Source: RYN-433 sp036558265
GTDB lineage: Bacteria; Planctomycetota; Phycisphaerae; Tepidisphaerales; Tepidisphaeraceae
Assembly (NCBI GenBank): GCA_036558265.1
Contig: DATBFY010000343.1
Span: 1 to 7,260 of the forward strand
Reading direction: 5' to 3'
DNA: 7,260 nucleotides
In this document: positions 1 through 6,198 of the stretch, piece after piece
How the letters are laid out: each line of letters opens with the position of its first letter
Numbering within the stretch: the stretch's first letter is position 1
Made by a program: the position numbers and the translations under genes
The notes under the pieces: generated by a model
The model's database searches: none
What the model saw: the letters and a program-made list of their open reading frames with translations, nothing else
What the model was told of the DNA's origin: nothing

Positions 1-209
1 CACCCGCGGCGGGGACCGCAAAGCCTGCGGCCAGTGGACAACCGCAGCAGCCCGGTTCGCTGCTCAAAGCCCCGCCCAGCGCCGGCGCGGGCGTCCGTCC
101 GAGGCAGCAACCGCATGAGCAACAACCGCCCCCGACACCCAAACCGGATCTTCCACCCCAGGGGTCCAACAAGCTGCCGCGCCCGCAATCGGGCGGCCGG
201 TCGCAATGA
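1..209 (+). CDS. C-terminal end of an upstream protein with a Pro/Gln/Gly-rich tail (partial)
   Basis: The frame whose codons begin at base 3 is open from the window edge to a TGA at 207-209 and has no ATG or GTG, so the start lies outside the window. The visible 68 residues are hydrophilic and low in complexity, dominated by Pro, Gln, Gly, Ala and Ser, with runs such as QPQQPG and EQQPPPTPKPDLPPQG. No domain can be recognised. Third codon positions are mostly G or C, as in the genes downstream. The two other plus frames give an Arg-rich product or stop early, which favours this frame. The stop lies 23 bp before the EpsI-like gene, so co-transcription is likely. In related clusters the gene before epsI is often an exosortase. 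That this is an exosortase with a disordered cytosolic or periplasmic tail is inference from position only. Confidence 0.55.
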   Translation, partial: PAAGTAKPAASGQPQQPGSLLKAPPSAGAGVRPRQQPHEQQPPPTPKPDLPPQGSNKLPRPQSGGRSQ

Positions 210-216
210 CCTGAAC

Positions 217-224
217 AGGAGAGG
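217..224 (+). promoter_or_regulatory. Ribosome binding site of the EpsI-like gene
   Basis: AGGAGAGG precedes the ATG at 233. The AGGAG core (217-221) is 11 nt from the start and the overlapping GAGG (221-224) is 8 nt away. It lies wholly in the short gap after the upstream stop and supports 233 as the start. Confidence 0.7.
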
Positions 225-232
225 CACGCGCG

Positions 233-1132
233 ATGAGCTCGCAATGGTCTGAGGCAATCAAGGCTTCGCTGAAACGGCCCAACTTCCTGATCGTGCTGGC
301 GGTGCTCTTCGCCGGCGCGGTGGGCATCAACGCCGCGACCAGCGCCATGCGCCTGCACTTCCGCAAGGAAGCGATGCAGTTGCGCGCCAAGGAGGGCCTC
401 ACCGCCGTCCCCGAGCAACTGGGAACCTGGGTCTGCGTGCGCGAGCCGCACACCGTCAACCCGGACCTGGCCCACGACCTCGGAACCGACGAATACGTCT
501 TCCGCACCTACGTCGATACCGCCGCCACCACCGGCGGCACCGCGGGGAGCCCCCTGGTCGCGACCAGGTCCGACGTACTGGCTCTGGAAAAGCTCGGCGA
601 CAGCGAGCGCTGGGCCAAGCTCAACGATATCCGCAACAAGAACCCTAACGCCGTCATGAGCTTTGCCGTCACCTATTACACCGGCAAGGTGGACACCGTC
701 CCGCACGTGCCCGATCGATGCTACGTGGCCGATGGTTATCAGCCGTCACTCTACGACGTGAAGAAGTGGACCCTGGGCGATTACACGCCAGGGGTCCCGA
801 GGGTCGTCCCCATCCGGTTCATCGATTTCGAGGACCAGACGTCGCGCGGGGCGCAGAACCGCTGCGTGACCTATTTCTTCCACGCCAACGGCGCCTATGA
901 GGACGACCCGCTAATGGTGCGATCGAAATTGCAGGACCTTCGCCAGCGGTACGGGTACTTCGCGAAAATAGAGGTCATGACGCTGCTGCCCAACCGGCCC
1001 GGCGCCACCGACCAGGACCCGCAGAAGGCGGGCGATCGCACCAAGGCGGCGGCTGCGATGCAGCGGTTCCTGACCGCCGCGTTGCCCGAGATCGAGAAGC
1101 TGTTGCCGGACTGGAACGCGCGGCCCAAATGA
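233..1132 (+). CDS. epsI: Exosortase-associated EpsI-family (DUF3485) protein
   Basis: This 299-residue protein has a single N-terminal hydrophobic segment at about residues 18-36 preceded by Lys/Arg, suggesting an inner-membrane anchor with the rest in the periplasm. Family-like features follow: VPEQLGTW at 59-66, matching the usual 'P..lG.W' opening of the EpsI domain; a central PHVPDRCYVADGY at 157-169 with the characteristic His-x-Pro-x-x-Cys arrangement (H158, P160, C163); a CVTYFFHANG strand near 212-221; and a C-terminal amphipathic helix ending LPDW. EpsI proteins occur with exosortases in EPS and PEP-CTERM-type sorting loci, either alone or fused to the exosortase. Their exact biochemical role is not settled. 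This copy stands alone and is longer than the roughly 220 residues common in the family, mainly through an insert at about 95-140. The start is backed by a Shine-Dalgarno and the downstream gene is a PrsT-like TPR protein, which agrees with the call. Confidence 0.82.
   Translation: MSSQWSEAIKASLKRPNFLIVLAVLFAGAVGINAATSAMRLHFRKEAMQLRAKEGLTAVPEQLGTWVCVREPHTVNPDLAHDLGTDEYVFRTYVDTAATTGGTAGSPLVATRSDVLALEKLGDSERWAKLNDIRNKNPNAVMSFAVTYYTGKVDTVPHVPDRCYVADGYQPSLYDVKKWTLGDYTPGVPRVVPIRFIDFEDQTSRGAQNRCVTYFFHANGAYEDDPLMVRSKLQDLRQRYGYFAKIEVMTLLPNRPGATDQDPQKAGDRTKAAAAMQRFLTAALPEIEKLLPDWNARPK
553..568. repeat. Perfect 16-bp palindrome inside the EpsI-like gene
   Basis: CCTGGTCGCGACCAGG is its own reverse complement, with the axis between 560 and 561. 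It encodes residues 107-112 in the non-conserved insert of the EpsI-like protein. It could be an operator-like site or coincidence; a perfect 16-bp palindrome is expected about 0.1 times by chance in a window this long with even base use, and somewhat more often in G+C-rich DNA. Confidence 0.5.
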
Positions 1133-1151
1133 ACGCGCCGCCGGTGGATTA

Positions 1152-1182
1152 TGTCCGCCCACGCGTAAAGTGACGGCGGGCA
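1152..1182 (+). terminator. Hairpin downstream of the EpsI-like gene, possible weak terminator or processing structure
   Basis: TGTCCGCC (1152-1159) pairs with GGCGGGCA (1175-1182), 8 bp with one G-U wobble. The inner CAC/GTG (1160-1162 with 1170-1172) can extend it past a 2-nt bulge, leaving a 7-nt loop. It begins 20 nt after the epsI stop. No T-tract follows (the next bases are CGGAACGACAAAAC), so it is not a standard Rho-independent terminator. It may stabilise the mRNA 3' end or attenuate readthrough. Confidence 0.35.
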
Positions 1183-1190
1183 CGGAACGA

Positions 1191-1204
1191 CAAAACTTAA
1201 TAAG
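1191..1204 (+). promoter_or_regulatory. A/T-rich patch in the gap before the TPR gene, tentative promoter region
   Basis: CAAAACTTAATAAG is the only clearly A/T-rich run in the 158-bp gap and sits about 90 bp before the TPR gene start. TTAATA or TAATAA could serve as a -10 element, but no convincing -35 box lies 16-18 bp upstream. A sigma-54 reading also fails: GGGCACG at 1178-1184 resembles a -24 element, but no TTGC follows at the required distance. The position fits a promoter for the TPR gene, but the evidence is weak. Confidence 0.2.
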
Positions 1205-1223
1205 ACGTCAACTGATCGGATTA

Positions 1224-1240
1224 GCTGTCAGCGCGACAGC
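1224..1240. repeat. Inverted repeat in the TPR gene leader
   Basis: GCTGTC (1224-1229) and GACAGC (1235-1240) are perfect 6-bp arms around the 5-nt centre AGCGC. It could be a small RNA hairpin or a dyad operator, located 50 bp upstream of the start codon. Confidence 0.4.
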
Positions 1241-1259
1241 GTGGCGCGGATTGAGACGG

Positions 1260-1272
1260 GGGTTACGAACCC
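1260..1272. repeat. Small inverted repeat just before the TPR gene start
   Basis: GGGTT (1260-1264) and AACCC (1268-1272) flank the 3-nt centre ACG, 18 nt before the ATG at 1291. If it folds in RNA it lies just upstream of where the ribosome would bind. The TPR gene has no clear Shine-Dalgarno (only GCGAGCG nearby), so local structure could matter for initiation. Confidence 0.35.
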
Positions 1273-1290
1273 GAAGCGTGCGAGCGAACT

Positions 1291-4200
1291 ATGGCGAGGC
1301 GAGTTAACACGAAGTTTCTGGTGATCTTCAGCGTGATCGTGGTCGGGGGGGTCCTGGCGGGTTTCCTGGTCATGGGCCCGTTCAAAACGCTGATCCGCGG
1401 CGACCGAAGCAAAAAGCTGATCGAGCAGGGCGATGCGCTGGTCAAGGAGGCCGACGCGGCACAGGACCCGGCGGTCAAGAAGGACAAGCTCGAGACCGCC
1501 AATCGCGATTACCAGCAGGCGCTGGCAACCGACACCAAGAACATCGACCTGTACGTCAAGGTCGGCGACCTCCTGAGCAAGCTGGCGCAGTTCGACGTCT
1601 ACACCTACATCAACCAGTCGCGCCAGGCGTGGGACAAGGCGCTCGAGCTCAATCCGACCTACCTGCCCGCATTGCGCCGCCTGCAGGACAGCTATTACGA
1701 CGAGGCGCAGATCGGCAACCCGCAGACGACCTACTTCACCCGGCTCGAAGACCGCGCGACCGCGATCCACAAGCTTGACCCCAACGACCTCCGCGCGCAT
1801 TCGCTCATGTACATCGCGCCGCTCAACCAGTGGCTGGCCAACATCGAGACCCCGCAGGACAAGGTTCGCACGGCCATCGACGAGCTGACCACGCTGATCG
1901 AGAAGAACCCCGACGCCCCCGAACTGCCCGACATGGTCTTCTTCGTCGCCGGCGCCAAGGCCAAGCAGGGCGTGGAGGCCAAACGCGGCGGGCAGGACCG
2001 CCAGGGGGACGACCTGCTCAAGGCCGCCGCGCAGACGTTCGACGACGTGATCAAGCACAACGACCGCAGCGCGAACCTCTACTACCGGTATTTCGAGCTG
2101 CTCAGCTACCTGCGGCAGCAGGATCCGGAGAAGGACAGCACGGCGCGCTACACCGAGCGCATGAAGGTCGCCCTGGAGAACGCGCGCACGCGCGTCACCC
2201 GCGACGACCGCAACCTCTTCATCAAGGTCTACATCGCCGCCAACCAGGTCGCGCTCCAGCAGCGCGATCCCAAGCGCGCCCAGACCTTCCTCCTGGACCT
2301 CTACAACGAGTTCCCCGACGACCAGCGCGTCCGCCTGGCCCTGGCGCGCCTCTGGCGCTACGACCCCGCCAAGCAGGCGGAAGCGATCGCCCTGCTCGAA
2401 CGCCCCATGATCGACACCGGCTTCACCGGCGTCCAGGCACGCCAGAAGCTCGACCTCGAGGTCAAGACCCTCGCCGAGCTGGCAACCATGTACATCGAGC
2501 GGTACGCGAACCTCGCGCCGGGCGAGCGCCCGGAGGCGCTCAAGACCATCGAGGCCACCTACGACAAGCTCTTCGCCAAGGCCCACGAGCGATCGGACGT
2601 CCTGAAGATCCGCGGGAAGATCGAGCTGCTCCGCGGCGGGCCCGACGCCCCCGTCAAGGCCATCCAGACCTTCGAGAAGGCCCAGACGCAGTACGGCGTC
2701 GAGACCAACGGCCGCGAGGACCTCGACCTCACCTTCCTCCTCGCCAAGTCTTACTTCGCCAGTCACCAGACCGGTCAGGCCAAGAGCCAGTTGCAGAAGT
2801 TCATCCAGCGGATGCCGGACTACGGCCCGGCGCGCATGATGCTGGCGCAGGTCCTGATCGCCGAGGGCGACACCGACGGGGCGCGCGAGCATGTCGAGTA
2901 CCTCGAGAAGATGATGCCCGACGACCCCGACGTCGTGCGCCTGAAGTTGGCCGTGCTCAAGTCCGACGACACCGCCACCGCCAGGACCCTCTTCGCCAAG
3001 CTCCCCGAGGCGACCTACGCCGAGCGCATCAACAAGGCCGGCATCGCCAATCTCGCCCCCGTTTCCAACCCCGATGAGGCGCTGCGGCTTTACAAGCTGG
3101 TGCTGGCCGAGAACCCGGCCGACTTCCAGGCCCTCCAGGGGGCCAAGGAAGTCCTGGTCAACCACGGTAAGAAGGACGAGGCGATGGCGCTCTTGCAAGC
3201 GGGCAAGGCCAAGGCCGACGTCAAGACCGCCGAGAAGATCGCCCTCGTCATCGACCAGCTCCAGGGCGCCTCGACGGCGGTGATCAAGGAGAAGGCCGAG
3301 GAACTGCTCCGCAAACAGTTCGCTGACGACCCCTTCACCCTCGAGATCAAGCTCTACGAGTTCTTCGTCGTCGCGGGAAACCGCCCCGAGGGCTTCAAGC
3401 ACCTGCAGGCCGCCGAGAAGCTCAAGCCCGACGACTCGCGGGTGCGGGACATGATGTTCCAGTACCACCTGTCGGCCCACGACTGGGATAAGGCGGCGTG
3501 GTACGTCGACCGCCTCGCCGAGCAGAACGCCGACCAGGCCAACGGCCTCATCTACCGGTTCAAACTGGCGATGGCACGCGGCGACGTCGCCGGGGCGACC
3601 GATCACGCACGCGAGATGACCACCCAGCTCAAGGAGTTCGCACGAAGCTGGGTCTTCTACGGCCAGGCGCTGCAGGCGGCGGGACGCTACGAGGACGCCA
3701 TCCCCAACTACACCGTCGCACTCGAAAAGCAGAGCGAGAACCCCGAGGCGATCGCCGGGATCATCGCCTGTTACATGCAGCTCAACAAACCCACCGAGGC
3801 GATCCGCTACATCGACCGCGGCCTCAAGGCCCACCCGAACAACGCCTTTTTCAAGGAGCAGTGGAAGAACTATCAGATGCAGTGGGGCAACCCGGCGGAG
3901 GTGATCAAGCCGGCGCTCGCCGATCGTGACGCCAACCCCAAGGACCCCAACCGCTGGCTGGCCTTGGGCAGGGCGCAGTACGCCGCGGCGCGAAAGAAGG
4001 ACAAGGATTCCGACAAGTTCCTGGCCGACGCCAGGGCGACCTTCACCGAGGCGCTCAAGCAGTGGCCGGGCGAGAAGGCCTTCTGGGCCTACCAGGTCGA
4101 ACTGGCCGAATTCCGCAACGACCCGGCGGGCGCCGAGGCGGTGCTCAAGGAGATGGTCGCCCGTCCGGAGTTCAAGGACAGCCCCGAGCCGACCATGGCG

Positions 4201-6012
4201 CTGGCGGACCACTACCTGCGGGCCAACGACGCCGCCAACGCCGAGGCGACCATGAAGCAGGCGGTCGAGCGCTTCAAGGACAACAACGAGGTGCGGCGCC
4301 GACTGGCCGCCTATTACACGCAGAACAACCGCTACGACGACGCCATGAAGCTGCTGGATCCCGCCTCGCCGGACAAGCTCGTCCGACAGCAGATCGTCGA
4401 AATCTACATGCTCTCGAAGAAGTTCGCCGACGCCGAGCGGATGCTCCGCGGGCTCATCGCGTCCAACGAGAAGGACGCCCAGCTCCATGCCCTCCTGGGC
4501 GTGGTGCTGCTCAACCAGGGCCAGACCGAGCGCGCCGTGGACTCGCTGACGACCGCGCTGACGATCGACCCGAAGAACCAGGCGGCACTCTATTCGCGCG
4601 GCGCGATCCGCCTGGGCGCCAAGACGCCGCAACTGGACGAGGCGATCAAGGACTTCATCGCCCTGCGGGATGCCAACCCCAACCACGTCGAGGCCCGCGT
4701 CTCGCTCGCCGAGGCGTTCCGCCAGAAGCAGCAGTTCGACGCCGCCGCACGCGAGCTCGAGGAGGCGCTGCGCCGCCAGCCCATGCGCCGCGACATCCGC
4801 ACGACGCTCATCGCCCTTTACGCCAACAGCATCAAGCCTCCGCAGTGGCAGGACGCCGAGCGACTGCTCACCCAGGCCAAGCAGCTCGAACCCCGCGAGA
4901 TCCTCTGGCGCCGAATGCTCGCCAAGATGTACTCCGAGCGCGAGCTCAAGGACAAGGCGGTCAACGAGATCCTCGAGGCCTTCGCGCAGGACTCCAAGAA
5001 CGCCCAGGAGGTCAAGGGGTATCAACCCAACGGGGAGTTGATCGGTGACTACCTCGACATCCTCGAGAAGGCCAAGATGTACACGCGCCTCGCGGAGGAG
5101 TCCGATCGCCTGCTCCAGGACCCCGCGAAGCGCAACACCGCGTGGTGGGCGTACATGAAACGCGGCACCGCCCGGGCGAACACCGACCACAAGGCCGAAG
5201 CCATGGCCGACTTCCAGACCGCCCTGAGCATCGCCGACAAGACCGGCGTCCAGGACGTCCAGATCGCGATCGTCGACAAGCTGCGCGAGGCGCTGGGTAC
5301 CGAAGCGGCCAAGGATCGCGTGCTTCAGCTCGCGATGAAGAGCACCGGCAACGAGGCCACCCGCTGGAAGATCGTCCTCGCCTACCTCTACCTCCAGGAC
5401 AACGACCTCAAGCAGGCCGAGAGCCAGATCGACGACGTCCTGCGCGACGCCGGCAAGCTGGAGGAGCGCAACCGTCTGACCGCGATGAGCATTGCCGGCA
5501 GCATCTACATGATGTCGCAGCAGTACGAGAAGGGCCGCAAGCTTTACGAGGAACTGCTCCAGAAGCGCTCGGATGACCTGGGCGCGCTGAACAATTTGGC
5601 CTGCATCATGGCCGAGCACGTCAACCCGCCGAACATTCAAAAGGCGCTGGAGTATTGCGATCGGGCCTACGACGCGATGAACAAGCGCCGGGACCCCGAA
5701 GCCAGCGTGCTCGACACCGTGGGCTGGGTCAACGTGCTGGCCGGCGGCAACAAGGTGGACCGCGGCATCGAGCTCCTCAACAGCTCGCTCAAGGCCGGTG
5801 AGATTCCCGAGGCCTACTACCACTTGGGTAAGGCCCTGATGCTCAAGAACATCCCCGATTCGGCCAAGCGCAACTTCACCCGCGCCAACGAGCTCATCCA
5901 GGAGAAAATGTATAAGAAGCAAAGTTATGATACGGCGTTGAAGCAGAAGGTGGATCAGGCGCTTGCGGAGGTTGAGAAGGCATTGTTGGAACCCCGGGCC
6001 GGTACCCCCTGA
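1291..6012 (+). CDS. Giant membrane-anchored TPR-repeat protein, PrsT-like, of an exosortase/EPS locus
   Basis: This 1573-residue protein has a basic start (MARRVNTK), one hydrophobic segment at about residues 9-31, and then an almost wholly alpha-helical, charged chain of degenerate tetratricopeptide repeats to the C-terminus. Clear TPR units include residues about 784-850 (YGQALQAAGRYEDAI and the unit after it), about 1063-1164 (LLGVVLLNQGQTERAVDSL and two further units) and about 1429-1520. The last carries NNLACIMAEH, SVLDTVGW and YYHLGKALML, resembling the C-terminal TPR block of PEP-CTERM/EPS-locus PrsT proteins. No cysteine lies near the N-terminus, so it is a signal-anchored rather than a lipid-modified protein; only three cysteines appear in the whole chain. 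PrsT-type proteins are usually about 900 residues, so this one is unusually long. TPR arrays bind partner proteins, so a periplasmic scaffold for polymer export or sorting is plausible (inference). The start is chosen because it gives a canonical signal anchor, although no strong ribosome site precedes it. The last 29 codons before the tail differ sharply in codon use. Confidence 0.85.
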   Translation: MARRVNTKFLVIFSVIVVGGVLAGFLVMGPFKTLIRGDRSKKLIEQGDALVKEADAAQDPAVKKDKLETANRDYQQALATDTKNIDLYVKVGDLLSKLAQFDVYTYINQSRQAWDKALELNPTYLPALRRLQDSYYDEAQIGNPQTTYFTRLEDRATAIHKLDPNDLRAHSLMYIAPLNQWLANIETPQDKVRTAIDELTTLIEKNPDAPELPDMVFFVAGAKAKQGVEAKRGGQDRQGDDLLKAAAQTFDDVIKHNDRSANLYYRYFELLSYLRQQDPEKDSTARYTERMKVALENARTRVTRDDRNLFIKVYIAANQVALQQRDPKRAQTFLLDLYNEFPDDQRVRLALARLWRYDPAKQAEAIALLERPMIDTGFTGVQARQKLDLEVKTLAELATMYIERYANLAPGERPEALKTIEATYDKLFAKAHERSDVLKIRGKIELLRGGPDAPVKAIQTFEKAQTQYGVETNGREDLDLTFLLAKSYFASHQTGQAKSQLQKFIQRMPDYGPARMMLAQVLIAEGDTDGAREHVEYLEKMMPDDPDVVRLKLAVLKSDDTATARTLFAKLPEATYAERINKAGIANLAPVSNPDEALRLYKLVLAENPADFQALQGAKEVLVNHGKKDEAMALLQAGKAKADVKTAEKIALVIDQLQGASTAVIKEKAEELLRKQFADDPFTLEIKLYEFFVVAGNRPEGFKHLQAAEKLKPDDSRVRDMMFQYHLSAHDWDKAAWYVDRLAEQNADQANGLIYRFKLAMARGDVAGATDHAREMTTQLKEFARSWVFYGQALQAAGRYEDAIPNYTVALEKQSENPEAIAGIIACYMQLNKPTEAIRYIDRGLKAHPNNAFFKEQWKNYQMQWGNPAEVIKPALADRDANPKDPNRWLALGRAQYAAARKKDKDSDKFLADARATFTEALKQWPGEKAFWAYQVELAEFRNDPAGAEAVLKEMVARPEFKDSPEPTMALADHYLRANDAANAEATMKQAVERFKDNNEVRRRLAAYYTQNNRYDDAMKLLDPASPDKLVRQQIVEIYMLSKKFADAERMLRGLIASNEKDAQLHALLGVVLLNQGQTERAVDSLTTALTIDPKNQAALYSRGAIRLGAKTPQLDEAIKDFIALRDANPNHVEARVSLAEAFRQKQQFDAAARELEEALRRQPMRRDIRTTLIALYANSIKPPQWQDAERLLTQAKQLEPREILWRRMLAKMYSERELKDKAVNEILEAFAQDSKNAQEVKGYQPNGELIGDYLDILEKAKMYTRLAEESDRLLQDPAKRNTAWWAYMKRGTARANTDHKAEAMADFQTALSIADKTGVQDVQIAIVDKLREALGTEAAKDRVLQLAMKSTGNEATRWKIVLAYLYLQDNDLKQAESQIDDVLRDAGKLEERNRLTAMSIAGSIYMMSQQYEKGRKLYEELLQKRSDDLGALNNLACIMAEHVNPPNIQKALEYCDRAYDAMNKRRDPEASVLDTVGWVNVLAGGNKVDRGIELLNSSLKAGEIPEAYYHLGKALMLKNIPDSAKRNFTRANELIQEKMYKKQSYDTALKQKVDQALAEVEKALLEPRAGTP

Positions 6013-6024
6013 CCCACCCCCCTT

Positions 6025-6040
6025 CGGGTAAACTTGCCCG
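6025..6040 (+). terminator. Short hairpin after the TPR gene, doubtful terminator
   Basis: CGGGTA (6025-6030) pairs with TGCCCG (6035-6040), 6 bp including one G-U, around the tetraloop AACT. It lies 12 nt after the TGA stop. The following bases (CGAGGCCGG) contain no T-tract, so intrinsic termination would be weak; it could protect the 3' end or pause polymerase. Confidence 0.3.
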
Positions 6041-6070
6041 CGAGGCCGGTGTGGTGAACACTGATGGGAA

Positions 6071-6090
6071 TTCCGGATGAGCAACCGGAA
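6071..6090. repeat. Inverted repeat in the wzz leader
   Basis: TTCCGG (6071-6076) and CCGGAA (6085-6090) are perfect 6-bp arms around an 8-nt centre. It lies in the middle of the 182-bp gap between the TPR and Wzz genes and may be a leader RNA hairpin or a protein-binding dyad. Confidence 0.35.
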
Positions 6091-6120
6091 CCTGCCAGGG
6101 TGGCGGTCGTAGAGTTATCG

Positions 6121-6133
6121 GACCCACGTTCGG
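6121..6133 (+). repeat. Direct repeat copy 1 (13 bp) upstream of the wzz start
   Basis: GACCCACGTTCGG occurs here in the untranslated leader and again at 6215-6227, start to start 94 bp apart. The match stops exactly at 13 bp on both sides. Confidence 0.5.
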
Positions 6134-6171
6134 ACAATTGCAGGTGTCACACGGCGTGAGAGAGTGAGTGT

Positions 6172-6198
6172 ATGGGCCGGCAGGAGTGCAGTTTATGA
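6172..6198 (+). CDS. Candidate 8-residue leader mini-ORF overlapping the wzz start
   Basis: An ATG at 6172 opens a frame encoding MGRQECSL and ending at TGA 6196-6198. That stop shares the ATGA overlap with the Wzz start at 6195, the classic layout for translational coupling. The purine-rich GAGAGAG at 6158-6164, 7 nt upstream, could be a weak ribosome site. The Shine-Dalgarno of wzz lies inside this mini-ORF, so ribosomes translating it would cover that site. The product is too short for homology. It may be coincidence, since short ATG-to-stop frames are common. Confidence 0.22.
   Translation: MGRQECSL
6182..6186 (+). promoter_or_regulatory. Ribosome binding site of the Wzz gene
   Basis: AGGAG lies 8 nt before the ATG at 6195. 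It decides the start against the in-frame GTGs at 6168 and 6186 and the in-frame ATGs at 6240 and 6252, which lack such a site. An in-frame TGA at 6165-6167 blocks any start further upstream. Confidence 0.75.

Noticed and set aside
34..252. A 72-codon plus-strand frame from a GTG at the left edge
   Set aside because: The product is Arg/Pro/Ser/Asn-rich without domain features and runs past the EpsI start. The Pro/Gln-rich frame ending at 209 fits better as a real gene end.
1151..1168. A 5-codon ATG-to-TAA frame (MSAHA) after epsI
   Set aside because: It is too short to support, has no ribosome site, and overlaps the hairpin at 1152-1182.
1178..1256. Possible sigma-54 promoters, as known for some PEP-CTERM loci (GGGCACG at 1178; TGGCGCG at 1242)
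   Set aside because: Neither has the GC of a TTGC element at the required -12 distance. TTGCA at 6138-6142 likewise lacks a GG element at -24.
2180..2195. A 7-bp inverted repeat with a 2-nt centre (ACGCGCG/CGCGCGT) in the TPR gene
   Set aside because: Alternating CG runs form self-complementary sequences easily, and here they encode ordinary Ala/Arg/Thr-rich helix residues.
1830..3077. A 415-codon plus-strand frame inside the TPR gene, and a similar 328-codon one at 4062-5048
   Set aside because: Both products are extremely Arg/Gly/Pro/Ala-rich, typical of a shifted frame in G+C-rich coding DNA, and lie wholly inside a well-supported gene.
1228..6084. A 1618-codon open frame on the minus strand across the whole TPR gene
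   Set aside because: It is codon-aligned with the sense gene, so its stops would appear only where the sense strand uses TTA, CTA or TCA. Those codons are rare at this high GC3, and none occurs in the TPR gene. The predicted product is a monotonous Leu/Val/Gly/Arg/Asp/Glu-rich chain with no domain, as expected for the mirror of a TPR gene.
6064..6159. A 31-codon plus-strand ORF in the gap before wzz
   Set aside because: It has an ATG and a mixed composition, but no ribosome site, no recognisable feature and atypical codons (TTA, GTA, CCA). It is most likely a chance frame.
6137..6160. Small GTGT/ACAC and TCAC/GTGA dyads near 6144-6159
   Set aside because: The arms are only 4 bp, too short to distinguish from chance.
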